From NCBI GenBank assembly GCA_026707905.1, contig JAPOVY010000130.1, forward strand, positions 1 through 42,670: DNA of 42,670 nt. The letters are read 5' to 3'. Made by a program: the position numbers and the translations under genes. Shown piece by piece: positions 17,771-24,666 of this stretch (position 1 is the stretch's first letter; each line of letters begins with the position of its first letter). This stretch comes from Gammaproteobacteria bacterium. Lineage in GTDB: Bacteria; Pseudomonadota; Gammaproteobacteria; Pseudomonadales; Azotimanducaceae. Under the pieces are notes generated by a model. It saw nothing but the letters and a program-made list of their open reading frames with translations. It had not been told where the DNA came from and did no database searches.

Positions 17771-17781
17771 AAACTACGAAG

Positions 17782-18852
17782 TTGACCACATTGACGGATC
17801 CCATTGTGAGCTCCTATGCCGCGGTCGAATGGACTGAACAACGCGATCTACGCTTAGTCGAACGCCAAGACATAGCGCCAGCAAACGGCGAGATCACGAT
17901 CGCCGTAGAGAGCGCTGGCATTTGTGGCTCTGATCTACACTTCTTTCGAGGCGACTTTTCGCCACGACCTGGTACCACTCCCGGTCACGAATTCGCAGGC
18001 AGAATTGTTGCATTAGGTCCTGATGTCTCTGGTCATCGAGAAGGAGATCTTGTCGGCGTCGAGCCTTTGTTACGTTGCGGCATGTGCGAATTTTGTCTCA
18101 CTGGTGACTATCACGTCTGTCAACAGAGAAGACTCGTGGGTGAAGGTCAACATGGTGGTATGAGCCAGCGTGCAAATGTACCTGCACACATTGCGTACAA
18201 AGTTCCTGCTTCTGTCGATGCTGAGGGTGCTGCACTAGCTGAACCTCTTGCGTGTTCCGTGCACGGTTTCCGCAAGATCGGGCTTCAAGGTCATGAGACA
18301 GTATTCGTCGTTGGTGCTGGTACGATCGGGCTAACCGCCATACTCGCAGCGCGAGCCGTTGGCGCTAGTGTGATCGTTTTGGCTCGTCACCAGCATCAAC
18401 AAGCTGCGGCAAAGCGCCTCGGTGCAACTGAAGTTATAGGTGAAGACGCTAATTCAAAGCAACGAATCACTGACTTGGTTGCAGCAAATGCGATTGACGT
18501 TGCGGTTGAAACAGTCGGCGGTAAAGCGGAGACACTCTGGGAAGCGCAGCGAGTATTGCGTCCGAAAGGAAAACTCCTTGTGCTCGGAGTCTTCACAGGT
18601 GGTCCAGTGCCGATCAATGCGCTACATTTAGCTGTGAAGGAAATCGAGATGGTAGGTTCGATGACTTACAATGCCAAGGACGGGCATGTAGACTACGAAA
18701 TAGCGCTTGAAGTTGTTAGTGGATTTCTAGCAGAAATCAAATCGTTGGTGTCTCATCGATTCGCATTAACGAGCGCTAACGATGCGTTTCGAACGGCAGT
18801 AGATAAATCAACTCAATCGCTCAAAGTGCATTTCAACCCAAATTCGATTTAA
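17782..18852 (+). CDS. Zinc-dependent medium-chain alcohol/polyol dehydrogenase
   Basis: A 356-residue MDR-family enzyme that oxidises an alcohol with NAD(P). Catalytic zinc ligands are visible at Cys48 (AGICGSDLH) and His69-Glu70 (TTPGHEFAG). The structural zinc lobe is intact (CGMCEFCLTGDYHVC). The Rossmann motif is VVGAGTIGLTA. The residue after the second beta strand is not the Asp usual for strict NAD enzymes (VLARHQHQ), so NADP use is possible. The overall pattern resembles threonine, sorbitol and galactitol dehydrogenases; the substrate is unassigned. TTG 17782 is the first start after an in-frame stop at 17770, and GTG 17806 is an alternative. A rubredoxin gene follows by 55 bases. 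Confidence 0.87.
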   Translation: MTTLTDPIVSSYAAVEWTEQRDLRLVERQDIAPANGEITIAVESAGICGSDLHFFRGDFSPRPGTTPGHEFAGRIVALGPDVSGHREGDLVGVEPLLRCGMCEFCLTGDYHVCQQRRLVGEGQHGGMSQRANVPAHIAYKVPASVDAEGAALAEPLACSVHGFRKIGLQGHETVFVVGAGTIGLTAILAARAVGASVIVLARHQHQQAAAKRLGATEVIGEDANSKQRITDLVAANAIDVAVETVGGKAETLWEAQRVLRPKGKLLVLGVFTGGPVPINALHLAVKEIEMVGSMTYNAKDGHVDYEIALEVVSGFLAEIKSLVSHRFALTSANDAFRTAVDKSTQSLKVHFNPNSI

Positions 18853-18907
18853 TCGCTCAGCTTTGAAGCTTTAACATAATTTCGAAATCTCATTTCACGG
18901 AGACGAG

Positions 18908-19084
18908 ATGTCAGACGAATTGAAAAAATACCAGTGCATGACCTGTGGCTTCATTTACGATGAAGCAGAAGGATTGCCAGATCAAGGAATCGAACCGGGC
19001 ACCAGGTGGTCCGAAGTGCCGGATGATTGGCTTTGTCCGGAATGCGCGACGCCAAAAGAAGACTTTGAAATGGTGGAGATCTAA
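18908..19084 (+). CDS. Rubredoxin
   Basis: This short gene encodes 58 residues, the normal size for a rubredoxin. Both iron-binding Cys pairs are present: YQCMTCGFIYD near residue 10 and WLCPECATPKEDF near residue 43. The conserved Tyr/Trp core residues sit between them (GTRWSEVPDDW). A single Fe(SCys)4 centre passes one electron between a reductase and an acceptor such as a hydroxylase or oxygenase. The ATG has GGAG about seven bases upstream. It lies 55 bases after the alcohol dehydrogenase and may share its transcript. No rubredoxin reductase is seen nearby. Confidence 0.95.
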   Translation: MSDELKKYQCMTCGFIYDEAEGLPDQGIEPGTRWSEVPDDWLCPECATPKEDFEMVEI

Positions 19085-19146
19085 GACTTTACATTAATAC
19101 GAGAATATGTGCCTGGCCGTGCTGACTCGACGCGCCAACATTCCGT

Positions 19147-19569
19147 TCAAACGCGTTCGCATACGACGACTGGAATCTCCCGCGCACCCGCTCGTTCCTG
19201 ATATTCAACGTATGTTGGAAAAATCGAACTCATTATTTCCCAAAGTTTTGCTCTTTCGTCGCCGCTCGCCGTGCGCGCATTCGCGTTAAAGCATTCCGCT
19301 TTAACTTGAAGTTCAACTTCAGGATTTGCGTCTAGATTCAAGTACCAAGATGGGTGGTGTGAGTGTCCTCCCTTCGACGCTACAACGATATACGCGCCTT
19401 CGTGTTCTCCGTAGATTAGAGGTAGTCGTCTATCTTCTCCTGATTGCCGCCCTTTGGTGGTGAGTAAAAGAGTAGGCAAGCCATTCCACATATGCCCGTC
19501 CTCACCATCGCTGGCAAGATAGCGATCTAGGTGATCTTGGATCCAATCTGAGAGTTTTTGTTCCGACAT
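19147..19569 (-). CDS. Deazaflavin/F420-type nitroreductase (Ddn-like) family protein
   Basis: The 140-residue protein fits the small split-barrel family that includes the F420-dependent nitroreductase Ddn. Seen are TLLLTTKGRQSGEDRRLPLIY, then YIVVASKGGHSHHPSWYLNLDANPEVELQV, then ERAKLWEIM and FPTYVEYQERAGAREIPVVV; this order and length are characteristic. Mycobacterial members use F420, but many proteobacterial members have no proven cofactor, so the function here is open. The ATG has AAAGGAG upstream (very good). It is convergent with rubredoxin and lies 60 bases downstream of the second crotonase on the same strand. Two adjacent palindromes lie inside the gene at 19285-19321. Confidence 0.82.
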   Translation of the reverse strand: MSEQKLSDWIQDHLDRYLASDGEDGHMWNGLPTLLLTTKGRQSGEDRRLPLIYGEHEGAYIVVASKGGHSHHPSWYLNLDANPEVELQVKAECFNANARTASGDERAKLWEIMSSIFPTYVEYQERAGAREIPVVVCERV

Positions 19570-19629
19570 TTTCGCTCCTTTAATCTGAACGTAATAAGAC
19601 TGTGTGTATGAGAATCTCTGGACACGCGT

Positions 19630-20517
19630 TCAATCGCGATACGTGTCAAGGTCTCGGAACTGGTTGTCGCGCCAATCGACTGCAGCGCGGAAGCCGAGCT
19701 CACGCATTTTCTCTTGCCATAGATAAGCGAATTCAGTCATTTGCGCCATCGCATCGTGTTCCGTACTACTTCGAACTGAAGAGTAAATTCCCATGTTTTC
19801 GTAGAAACGGTTCATGTTGAGTTTGAGTATGGCGAGATGGTCCGCCGACATGATCGCCAGCCGATCAGCGAATGCGATGGTACGTTCTTCAAGTTCTTCC
19901 TTTGGCCACGCGTAGTTGATCATGCCGATGCGTTCGGCTTCCGCTGCCGAAATACTCTCACCTGTGTAGGAAAGTTCCTTTGCCTTTCGCATACCCAGTA
20001 CGAGAGGCCAGATAACGCCATTCCGAGCAACGCCTAGTCCACGGTGCCCAGGGTGTCCAATTTCGGTGTCATCTGATGCGACGACCAAGTCCGCCATCAT
20101 GGCTAACTCGCAACCCCCTGCCAATGCATAACGATGTACGGATGCGATGGTGACTTTCGCCATGTTCCAGAAGTACATTTGGATGTCAGTGACCTGCTGC
20201 ATGCTTGTACGTACTCCCATGATCAGCATACGGCGCTTCTCGTCCGCCGACTTGTAGCGCCTGTTCGGTCCACCGCTACCCGCAGGATTGGGTGTTAGAT
20301 CGTACCCAGCACAAAATGCCCTACCGGCGCCACGTAAGATGATCATGCGGATTGAATCGTCCGCTTCCATGTCGTGTAGCACGTCGTTGAGTTCGAACAA
20401 TAGTCCACTTGAGAGGGCATTCAATTTTTCAGGTCGATTCATCGTGATTCTGCCAACGCGGCCGTCCGTACCGACGCGGTCAATAATCAGATTGTCATAG
20501 TCTTCGTAGCTAGGCAT
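19630..20517 (-). CDS. Enoyl-CoA hydratase/isomerase (crotonase) family protein
   Basis: A 295-residue crotonase-fold protein. RITMNRPEKLNALS is near residue 23, GRAFCAGYDLTP gives the first oxyanion strand, and HRYALAGGCELAMMADLVVA the second. The catalytic-Glu loop of true hydratases is replaced by IGHPGHRGLGVARNG, as in the first crotonase of the window, so hydratase activity is doubtful. The C terminus is long and rich in charged residues (MRELGFRAAVDWRDNQFRD). The ATG lacks a clear ribosome binding site. It is divergent from the ABM-like gene at 20748 and is followed by the Ddn-like gene, which may be its operon partner. Confidence 0.86.
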   Translation of the reverse strand: MPSYEDYDNLIIDRVGTDGRVGRITMNRPEKLNALSSGLLFELNDVLHDMEADDSIRMIILRGAGRAFCAGYDLTPNPAGSGGPNRRYKSADEKRRMLIMGVRTSMQQVTDIQMYFWNMAKVTIASVHRYALAGGCELAMMADLVVASDDTEIGHPGHRGLGVARNGVIWPLVLGMRKAKELSYTGESISAAEAERIGMINYAWPKEELEERTIAFADRLAIMSADHLAILKLNMNRFYENMGIYSSVRSSTEHDAMAQMTEFAYLWQEKMRELGFRAAVDWRDNQFRDLDTYRD

Positions 20518-20747
20518 GTTTGAAGTTGCGTCCGTCCATATTCATGCGACTGTATTTTGCTGATCGCTAATGTCCATCCAAACGTACGAACCCGTTTCGA
20601 TCGTGGTGCTGTACGGGGATGGGCTTCGAATCAGTTGGATTCGGGAGGACTCGCAAGCGCATCGGCTGAACGTCTAGTCGACTGAGCGCATGCGTCGTGG
20701 ATCGTTTCGTCGCGCACCTAAGTACTACATCAGGGAGTTAGATCGTC

Positions 20748-21119
20748 GTGGTTATCGTCTTGGTCAAGTGGAAGATTAAGCCAGGTCTCGAGGAGAGCTT
20801 TTTGAAGCATTGGCAGCAGCATCTCACGGTGAGAGACGATCTCGATTTGGTCGGTGAGTTTCTATGCACGCCGAAATCTCGTGAATATGCGACGTGGCGA
20901 TTACCGGATCCCGGAGATCCGCCGTGTGCGATCTTCTTAAACGTTGGAATCTGGCGAAGCGAGTCCGCGTTTCTTGAGCAAATCGCACCATACTTCTCAG
21001 ACGATGCCGAGCCGTTGCACTTCGAGGCGAATCGTAGGGTTAGAACCGTTCTTAGCGCTAATGCATGTCGGATAGGGCAGGCGCGGTTACCTTCAGACAA
21101 CAGTGACGGCGTCGTCTAA
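20748..21119 (+). CDS. ABM-domain (dimeric alpha/beta barrel) protein
   Basis: A 123-residue protein beginning VIVLVKWKIKPGLEESFLKHWQQ, then FLNVGIWRSESAFLEQIAPY. This is the pattern of antibiotic-biosynthesis-monooxygenase-like small barrels, a ferredoxin-like fold that often dimerises. Such proteins act as cofactor-free oxygenases or as haem- or substrate-binding accessories; no active-site residues can be assigned here. The GTG start has AGGGAG ten bases upstream. The gene stands alone, with a 230-base gap to the divergent crotonase and nearly 500 bases of AT-rich sequence downstream. The C terminus (PSDNSDGVV) looks unstructured. Confidence 0.6.
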   Translation: MVIVLVKWKIKPGLEESFLKHWQQHLTVRDDLDLVGEFLCTPKSREYATWRLPDPGDPPCAIFLNVGIWRSESAFLEQIAPYFSDDAEPLHFEANRRVRTVLSANACRIGQARLPSDNSDGVV

Positions 21120-21613
21120 AGCAACTTCGTCCAGACCCAATCCCCGACCAAACCCGTCGAGCGACGCAGCGAATACGTTGTTGTCGTTCGACTAGGACGA
21201 ACAATTCACTGAGCTTTTAAACTCTAGACAAGCAATCTAAGAGTGATCACGATCAAAAGGTAAATTCAGATATACGACTACCGATTTTCGCCTGAAATCG
21301 ATAGTCATGTAAACCAGATTCTTGAAAGGCTGAGAGATCTTGGTTTGTACACGTTCCGAAAGAAGACGCAATTTAAGTGATTGCAGGCTGCTCGAAAGTG
21401 GCGAAATAAATCTGTCGACGTGTTTGAGAGACGTGCCCAAACGGGTAAATCTTGCGATTTTGTGTGAACTCACATCATTGTAGGAAATAGAACGCAAAAA
21501 ATGTCTATTATAAGGAAATACTTGCTATTTATGTAACTTAATTAGTATATAATTACGTTATCAATATCTTTGAGAGGATAATATAGCACTAGATCACATA
21601 GGAGGAAAAACTA
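21120..21613. other. AT-rich intergenic region, leader of the small membrane protein
   Basis: About 490 bases without a convincing gene. A minus-strand frame of 86 codons (21237-21497) opens with TTG, has no ribosome binding site and no recognised motif, so it is not called. Base composition drops sharply to AT-rich from about 21480 onward. The only clear signals are the promoter-like elements at 21522-21553 and the perfect ribosome binding site at 21601-21605. Confidence 0.55.
21522..21553 (+). promoter_or_regulatory. Probable sigma-70 promoter of the 53-residue membrane protein
   Basis: TTGCTA (21522-21527) lies 18 bases before TATATA (21546-21551), which overlaps a perfect TATAAT (21548-21553), in an AT-rich block. 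Transcription would start near 21560 and give a leader of about 55 bases before the ATG at 21614. Confidence 0.5.
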
Positions 21614-21775
21614 ATGGAGCTGATCTTATTCTTTGTTGCTTTTTTCGTAGCCTTAATCGTCATATTGATCGTGCACGCGTGGTGGAGTTTCCCCGTTGCC
21701 GTTGGCTTCGTATTTGTTGCGCGGATTGTTGTCGAGATTGTTGAAAGCGCAACAAAACGAAAATGCCGTTGTTAA
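21614..21775 (+). CDS. Small membrane protein, 53 residues
   Basis: A very short frame with strong expression signals: a perfect GGAGG (21601-21605) eight bases before ATG, and an AT-rich promoter upstream. The product starts with a hydrophobic helix (MELILFFVAFFVALIVILIV), then HAWWSFP. A second hydrophobic segment (VAVGFVFVARIVVEIV) follows, and it ends with a basic, Cys-rich tail (TKRKCRC). Two membrane passes or a hairpin in the inner membrane are likely. I do not recognise a family. It stands alone, 117 bases before the 3-hydroxyacyl-CoA dehydrogenase. The two Trp and two terminal Cys residues are the only distinctive positions. A small stress or toxin-like membrane peptide is possible but unproven. 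Confidence 0.6.
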   Translation: MELILFFVAFFVALIVILIVHAWWSFPVAVGFVFVARIVVEIVESATKRKCRC

Positions 21776-21892
21776 CCGTTGTTGCTCGCGCGATAAGGTC
21801 AATCTACGATAGACGAGTACCGGACGTATCAACAATCCTGACACATAAAATGGCGCATCCTAAATTCCGATGAAGTGAAGCGGATTGCGACG

Positions 21893-22648
21893 ATGAAACA
21901 AGAAGACATTCGCCATATCGGCGTTTTGGGCGGTGGCGTCATGGGTGGTGGAATCGCTCAAATTCTGAGTGCACTTGGGGGATATCGCGTATCAGTTCGA
22001 GATTTAACCCAAGAGATACTTGACGACACGCGTGACGAGGTTATTGAACGCAAATGGGGCGTTAAGCGTGCAGTTGAACGAGGCAAATTAGGCTTCGATC
22101 AAGCGGTTCGCGCTATCGAAAATGTTTCGTACACGCTCAACATTGAGGATCTTGCCGATTGTGACTTGATCATCGAGGCGGTTCCAGAGCAACTCGCACT
22201 TAAACAAGAAGCGTTCAAAGAGCTGGATAGTGTCATAAAGTCCGATTGCATTTTTGCATCAAACACATCAGGATTCGTTATTAAGGAAATCGCGAAGGAC
22301 GTCAGTGACGAGCGAAAGCGGAGATTTGTTGGTATGCACTTCTCGAATCCGGTTCCTGTCATGAAGATGCTTGAGGTGATCACCACAGAAGATTCAGACC
22401 CAGAGGTCGCAGAGATCTGCAAAGCCGTCGGTGAAGCAGCAGGTCGCGCAGTTTCGATGGTCAAGGACAAGGAAGGAACCTACGGCTTCATTCTGAATCG
22501 AGTGTTTGCGGCTGCCGCGCGAGAAGCAAAACAGATCGTTGACGACGGATTAGCAACGCCCGAAGACGTAGATAAAGCAATGATTACCGGCCGCAACTGG
22601 CCGGCGGCATTCTTTGGATCCCGCGGTGGTATAGGTAAGCAGTGGTAG
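21893..22648 (+). CDS. 3-hydroxyacyl-CoA dehydrogenase family protein, short C terminus
   Basis: This NAD-dependent enzyme would oxidise a 3-hydroxyacyl-CoA to the 3-ketoacyl-CoA. The Rossmann motif is GVLGGGVMGGGIAQ, and CDLIIEAVPEQ follows. The catalytic His is at about residue 149 (GMHFSNPVPVMKMLEVI), with FILNRVF after it. The NAD domain is complete, but the C-terminal substrate/dimer domain stops after ATPEDVDKAMITGRNWP...GGIGKQW. That is about 30 to 50 residues short of PaaH-type enzymes. The end shows no frameshift signature and may be the natural form of a subgroup. ATG 21893 gives 251 residues; GTG 21875 is an alternative. It is probably part of the region's beta-oxidation-like catabolism. 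Confidence 0.82.
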   Translation: MKQEDIRHIGVLGGGVMGGGIAQILSALGGYRVSVRDLTQEILDDTRDEVIERKWGVKRAVERGKLGFDQAVRAIENVSYTLNIEDLADCDLIIEAVPEQLALKQEAFKELDSVIKSDCIFASNTSGFVIKEIAKDVSDERKRRFVGMHFSNPVPVMKMLEVITTEDSDPEVAEICKAVGEAAGRAVSMVKDKEGTYGFILNRVFAAAAREAKQIVDDGLATPEDVDKAMITGRNWPAAFFGSRGGIGKQW

Positions 22649-22716
22649 ACAGAACGATTACCGAGTCAGTGGTCGTTCCGTAAACACATGCAGAAGCAGA
22701 TTGCTACCAGCGTTTA

Positions 22717-23736
22717 TCAGCGCTTGATCCGGTATAAGTCAGGAAACTGAATCTTTTTACCTTTTCCCCCTTCATAGATTGCCTGGTTCAGTTCGACATC
22801 GTAGTGATCGAAATCTACCTGCGGTCGCAATCGCAATGAACCGCCGGATGGTTCGCTATCAAACAAACTGAGATAGGGGGGAATCGGTTTCACGGATTTT
22901 TTGTCACGCGGTCTCGCCGGTGACTTTCCGAACGGAAACGCGCCGCCGACATCCATGAGTTGCCCGAAGCGAATCGGGTTCCGGTCAAGCGCTTTCTGAG
23001 TCACAGTCGATCGAAACGGTTCTTGTGATTGCATATGCGGACGACAGAATGTCGCGAGCATCATGAGTCGAAGACCACTTGTCTCACGAGGATACGAACC
23101 GTGCCACGTGTGGTCGCCCCAAATGATCATTGAGCCCATTGGAGCTTCAACCGGATGTGCTCGATCTAGCCAGTATTCAGCTTCTTCTGCAGACGGAAAT
23201 CGGCGCCAGCGATGACTCCCTGGAACGAACGCTAGTGCACCGTCATCCTTGGAATAGTCCGAAAGCAGGTAGTTGAAATTCGCTGTGAATGGTTCTGGTG
23301 GGAAAGTGACCATTTCAAATTGCGCCCAATCGGCGTGTATTCCCGTGCGTGCATCTCCTTTGCCTTTTAGCCAGCCATCGCACAGACTAAGAATGCAATT
23401 CGTGCCGAGTAAATACTGAACTAAGCCAAATCCTGCTGGGTTAAGCAAGGTTTGCTCGAAAATCGGATCATCCCATAGCATGAAGCGCATGAGTTCTTGA
23501 CCATCTGCGAACACGTCGTCAAGGTCCGCAACCTCGCATTCTTTTCGATCACACGCAACGGCTAATAACGAGTCTCGAACTGCCTTATGTTGTTCGATCG
23601 TTCCGACCTTTTCAGGTGGGATCACCGTAAACCCGAATGCCTCAAGTTCAGCGACGTTCTCTAGTAAATCCAGCTGTTTCAGTTCGCGATACAGCTCGGG
23701 CAAATGTCGAACAGATGTCCAATCGTCAATTTCCAT
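22717..23736 (-). CDS. Phytanoyl-CoA dioxygenase (PhyH) family protein
   Basis: A 339-residue Fe(II)/2-oxoglutarate oxygenase. The proximal iron ligands are His134 and Asp136 (TGIHADWAQF). The distal His is in GDHTWHGSYPRETSGLR (His212 is most likely), with an Arg (residue 223) placed for 2-oxoglutarate. GALAFVPGSHRWRRFP is the usual PGSH turn. The length and the N-terminal lead (LLENVAELEAFGFTVIPPE) are typical of large bacterial PhyH proteins. The gene follows the SDR gene by 75 bases on the same strand. The two may form an oxygenase-plus-dehydrogenase pair that hydroxylates and then oxidises one substrate, which is inference. The substrate is unknown. Confidence 0.87.
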   Translation of the reverse strand: MEIDDWTSVRHLPELYRELKQLDLLENVAELEAFGFTVIPPEKVGTIEQHKAVRDSLLAVACDRKECEVADLDDVFADGQELMRFMLWDDPIFEQTLLNPAGFGLVQYLLGTNCILSLCDGWLKGKGDARTGIHADWAQFEMVTFPPEPFTANFNYLLSDYSKDDGALAFVPGSHRWRRFPSAEEAEYWLDRAHPVEAPMGSMIIWGDHTWHGSYPRETSGLRLMMLATFCRPHMQSQEPFRSTVTQKALDRNPIRFGQLMDVGGAFPFGKSPARPRDKKSVKPIPPYLSLFDSEPSGGSLRLRPQVDFDHYDVELNQAIYEGGKGKKIQFPDLYRIKR

Positions 23737-23811
23737 GTTTATTCTCGTTCAGATAAAACGTTTGATTAGGAACACGCGGTTAGAGATCCGACAGTTTCAA
23801 GGCATTGCAGC

Positions 23812-24615
23812 CTAGATTTTCGCGGCGACGCCGCCATCCACATTGATGATTTCGGCCGTGAGAAAGCGCGACTCATCAGACACGAGAAACAGCACCAGGT
23901 TGGCGACGTCTTGCGGATATCCAGGTCCTTGAATGATCTGATGGAAGTCAAACATCTTTTCGAAGACATGGTGGCCCCCATCCGGATCCTTTGATGTACC
24001 ACGTGTAGCGCCAGGCGTCAAAATCTGACCAGGTCGAACACAGTTAACGCGAATGTTGTTCTTTCCACCGACACCCGCCATATAGCGGGTGAGTGCGTCG
24101 ACACCAGCCTTCGCAGCGTAATAGGATGAAGAAGTGGCACCGTACGCATCTGCCATGGCGGGGCTGAAGCCTCGTTGAGCGGCAAGTGACGACATATTGA
24201 CCACGGCACCGCCACCGGCTGTAACGAGGTGCGGCCACACCGCTTTACTTACATAGAACGTGCCGGTTAGATTAACTTCGATGACGCGAAGCCATTCCTC
24301 CTCAGGCTCATCTGGAAAATGACCACCAGCGCCGCCACCCGCATTGTTGAATAGGATGTCAATGCGACCATAGGTGTCCACAGTTGCGGCAACAGCATTC
24401 TTCACGGATTCATTGTCGCGAACGTCGCACGCAATGAACGTCGCGTCACCGCCTTCGGATCGGATCGATTGCTCGACTGCCTTGCCTTCTGCTTCGCGTC
24501 TAGCCATCAGCGCCACGCTTGCGCCTTCTTGAGCAAACGTGTGTGCTGTTGTCTCTCCAATACCGCTGTTGCCGCCAGTGACAATGGCGACTTTCGACTT
24601 CAACCGATCTGTCAT
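23812..24615 (-). CDS. Short-chain dehydrogenase/reductase (SDR)
   Basis: The 267-residue classical SDR has the cofactor motif TGGNSGIG (residues 13-20), NNAGGG near 90, the catalytic Ser at about 142-143 (NMSSLAA), and Tyr165-x3-Lys169 (YYAAK). The Arg pair after the second strand (LMARRE) favours NADP, although CDV at the next strand is compatible with NAD use in some members. It oxidises or reduces an alcohol/ketone group. A good ribosome binding site (AAGGAAG) precedes the ATG. It lies between the flavoprotein and PhyH genes on the same strand, so a three-gene operon reading flavoprotein-SDR-PhyH is likely. The substrate cannot be read. Confidence 0.9.
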   Translation of the reverse strand: MTDRLKSKVAIVTGGNSGIGETTAHTFAQEGASVALMARREAEGKAVEQSIRSEGGDATFIACDVRDNESVKNAVAATVDTYGRIDILFNNAGGGAGGHFPDEPEEEWLRVIEVNLTGTFYVSKAVWPHLVTAGGGAVVNMSSLAAQRGFSPAMADAYGATSSSYYAAKAGVDALTRYMAGVGGKNNIRVNCVRPGQILTPGATRGTSKDPDGGHHVFEKMFDFHQIIQGPGYPQDVANLVLFLVSDESRFLTAEIINVDGGVAAKI

Positions 24616-24666
24616 GTTGATCTTCCTTATGTGTAAGGTTGAAAGGCGATCACGAATGTGTAACGC

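Noticed and set aside
17729-17781. Molybdenum cofactor riboswitch or ModE box before modA
   Set aside because: The gap is only 53 bases, too short for a Moco riboswitch, and the palindrome does not match the long ModE consensus.
20518-20747. 35-codon open frame (about 20570-20680) between the crotonase and ABM genes
   Set aside because: It has no ribosome binding site, no motif and chance length; the gap is more simply a divergent promoter region.
21237-21497. 86-codon minus-strand frame in the AT-rich gap
   Set aside because: It begins with TTG and has no ribosome binding site and no recognisable domain. It could be real, but support is too weak to list as a gene.
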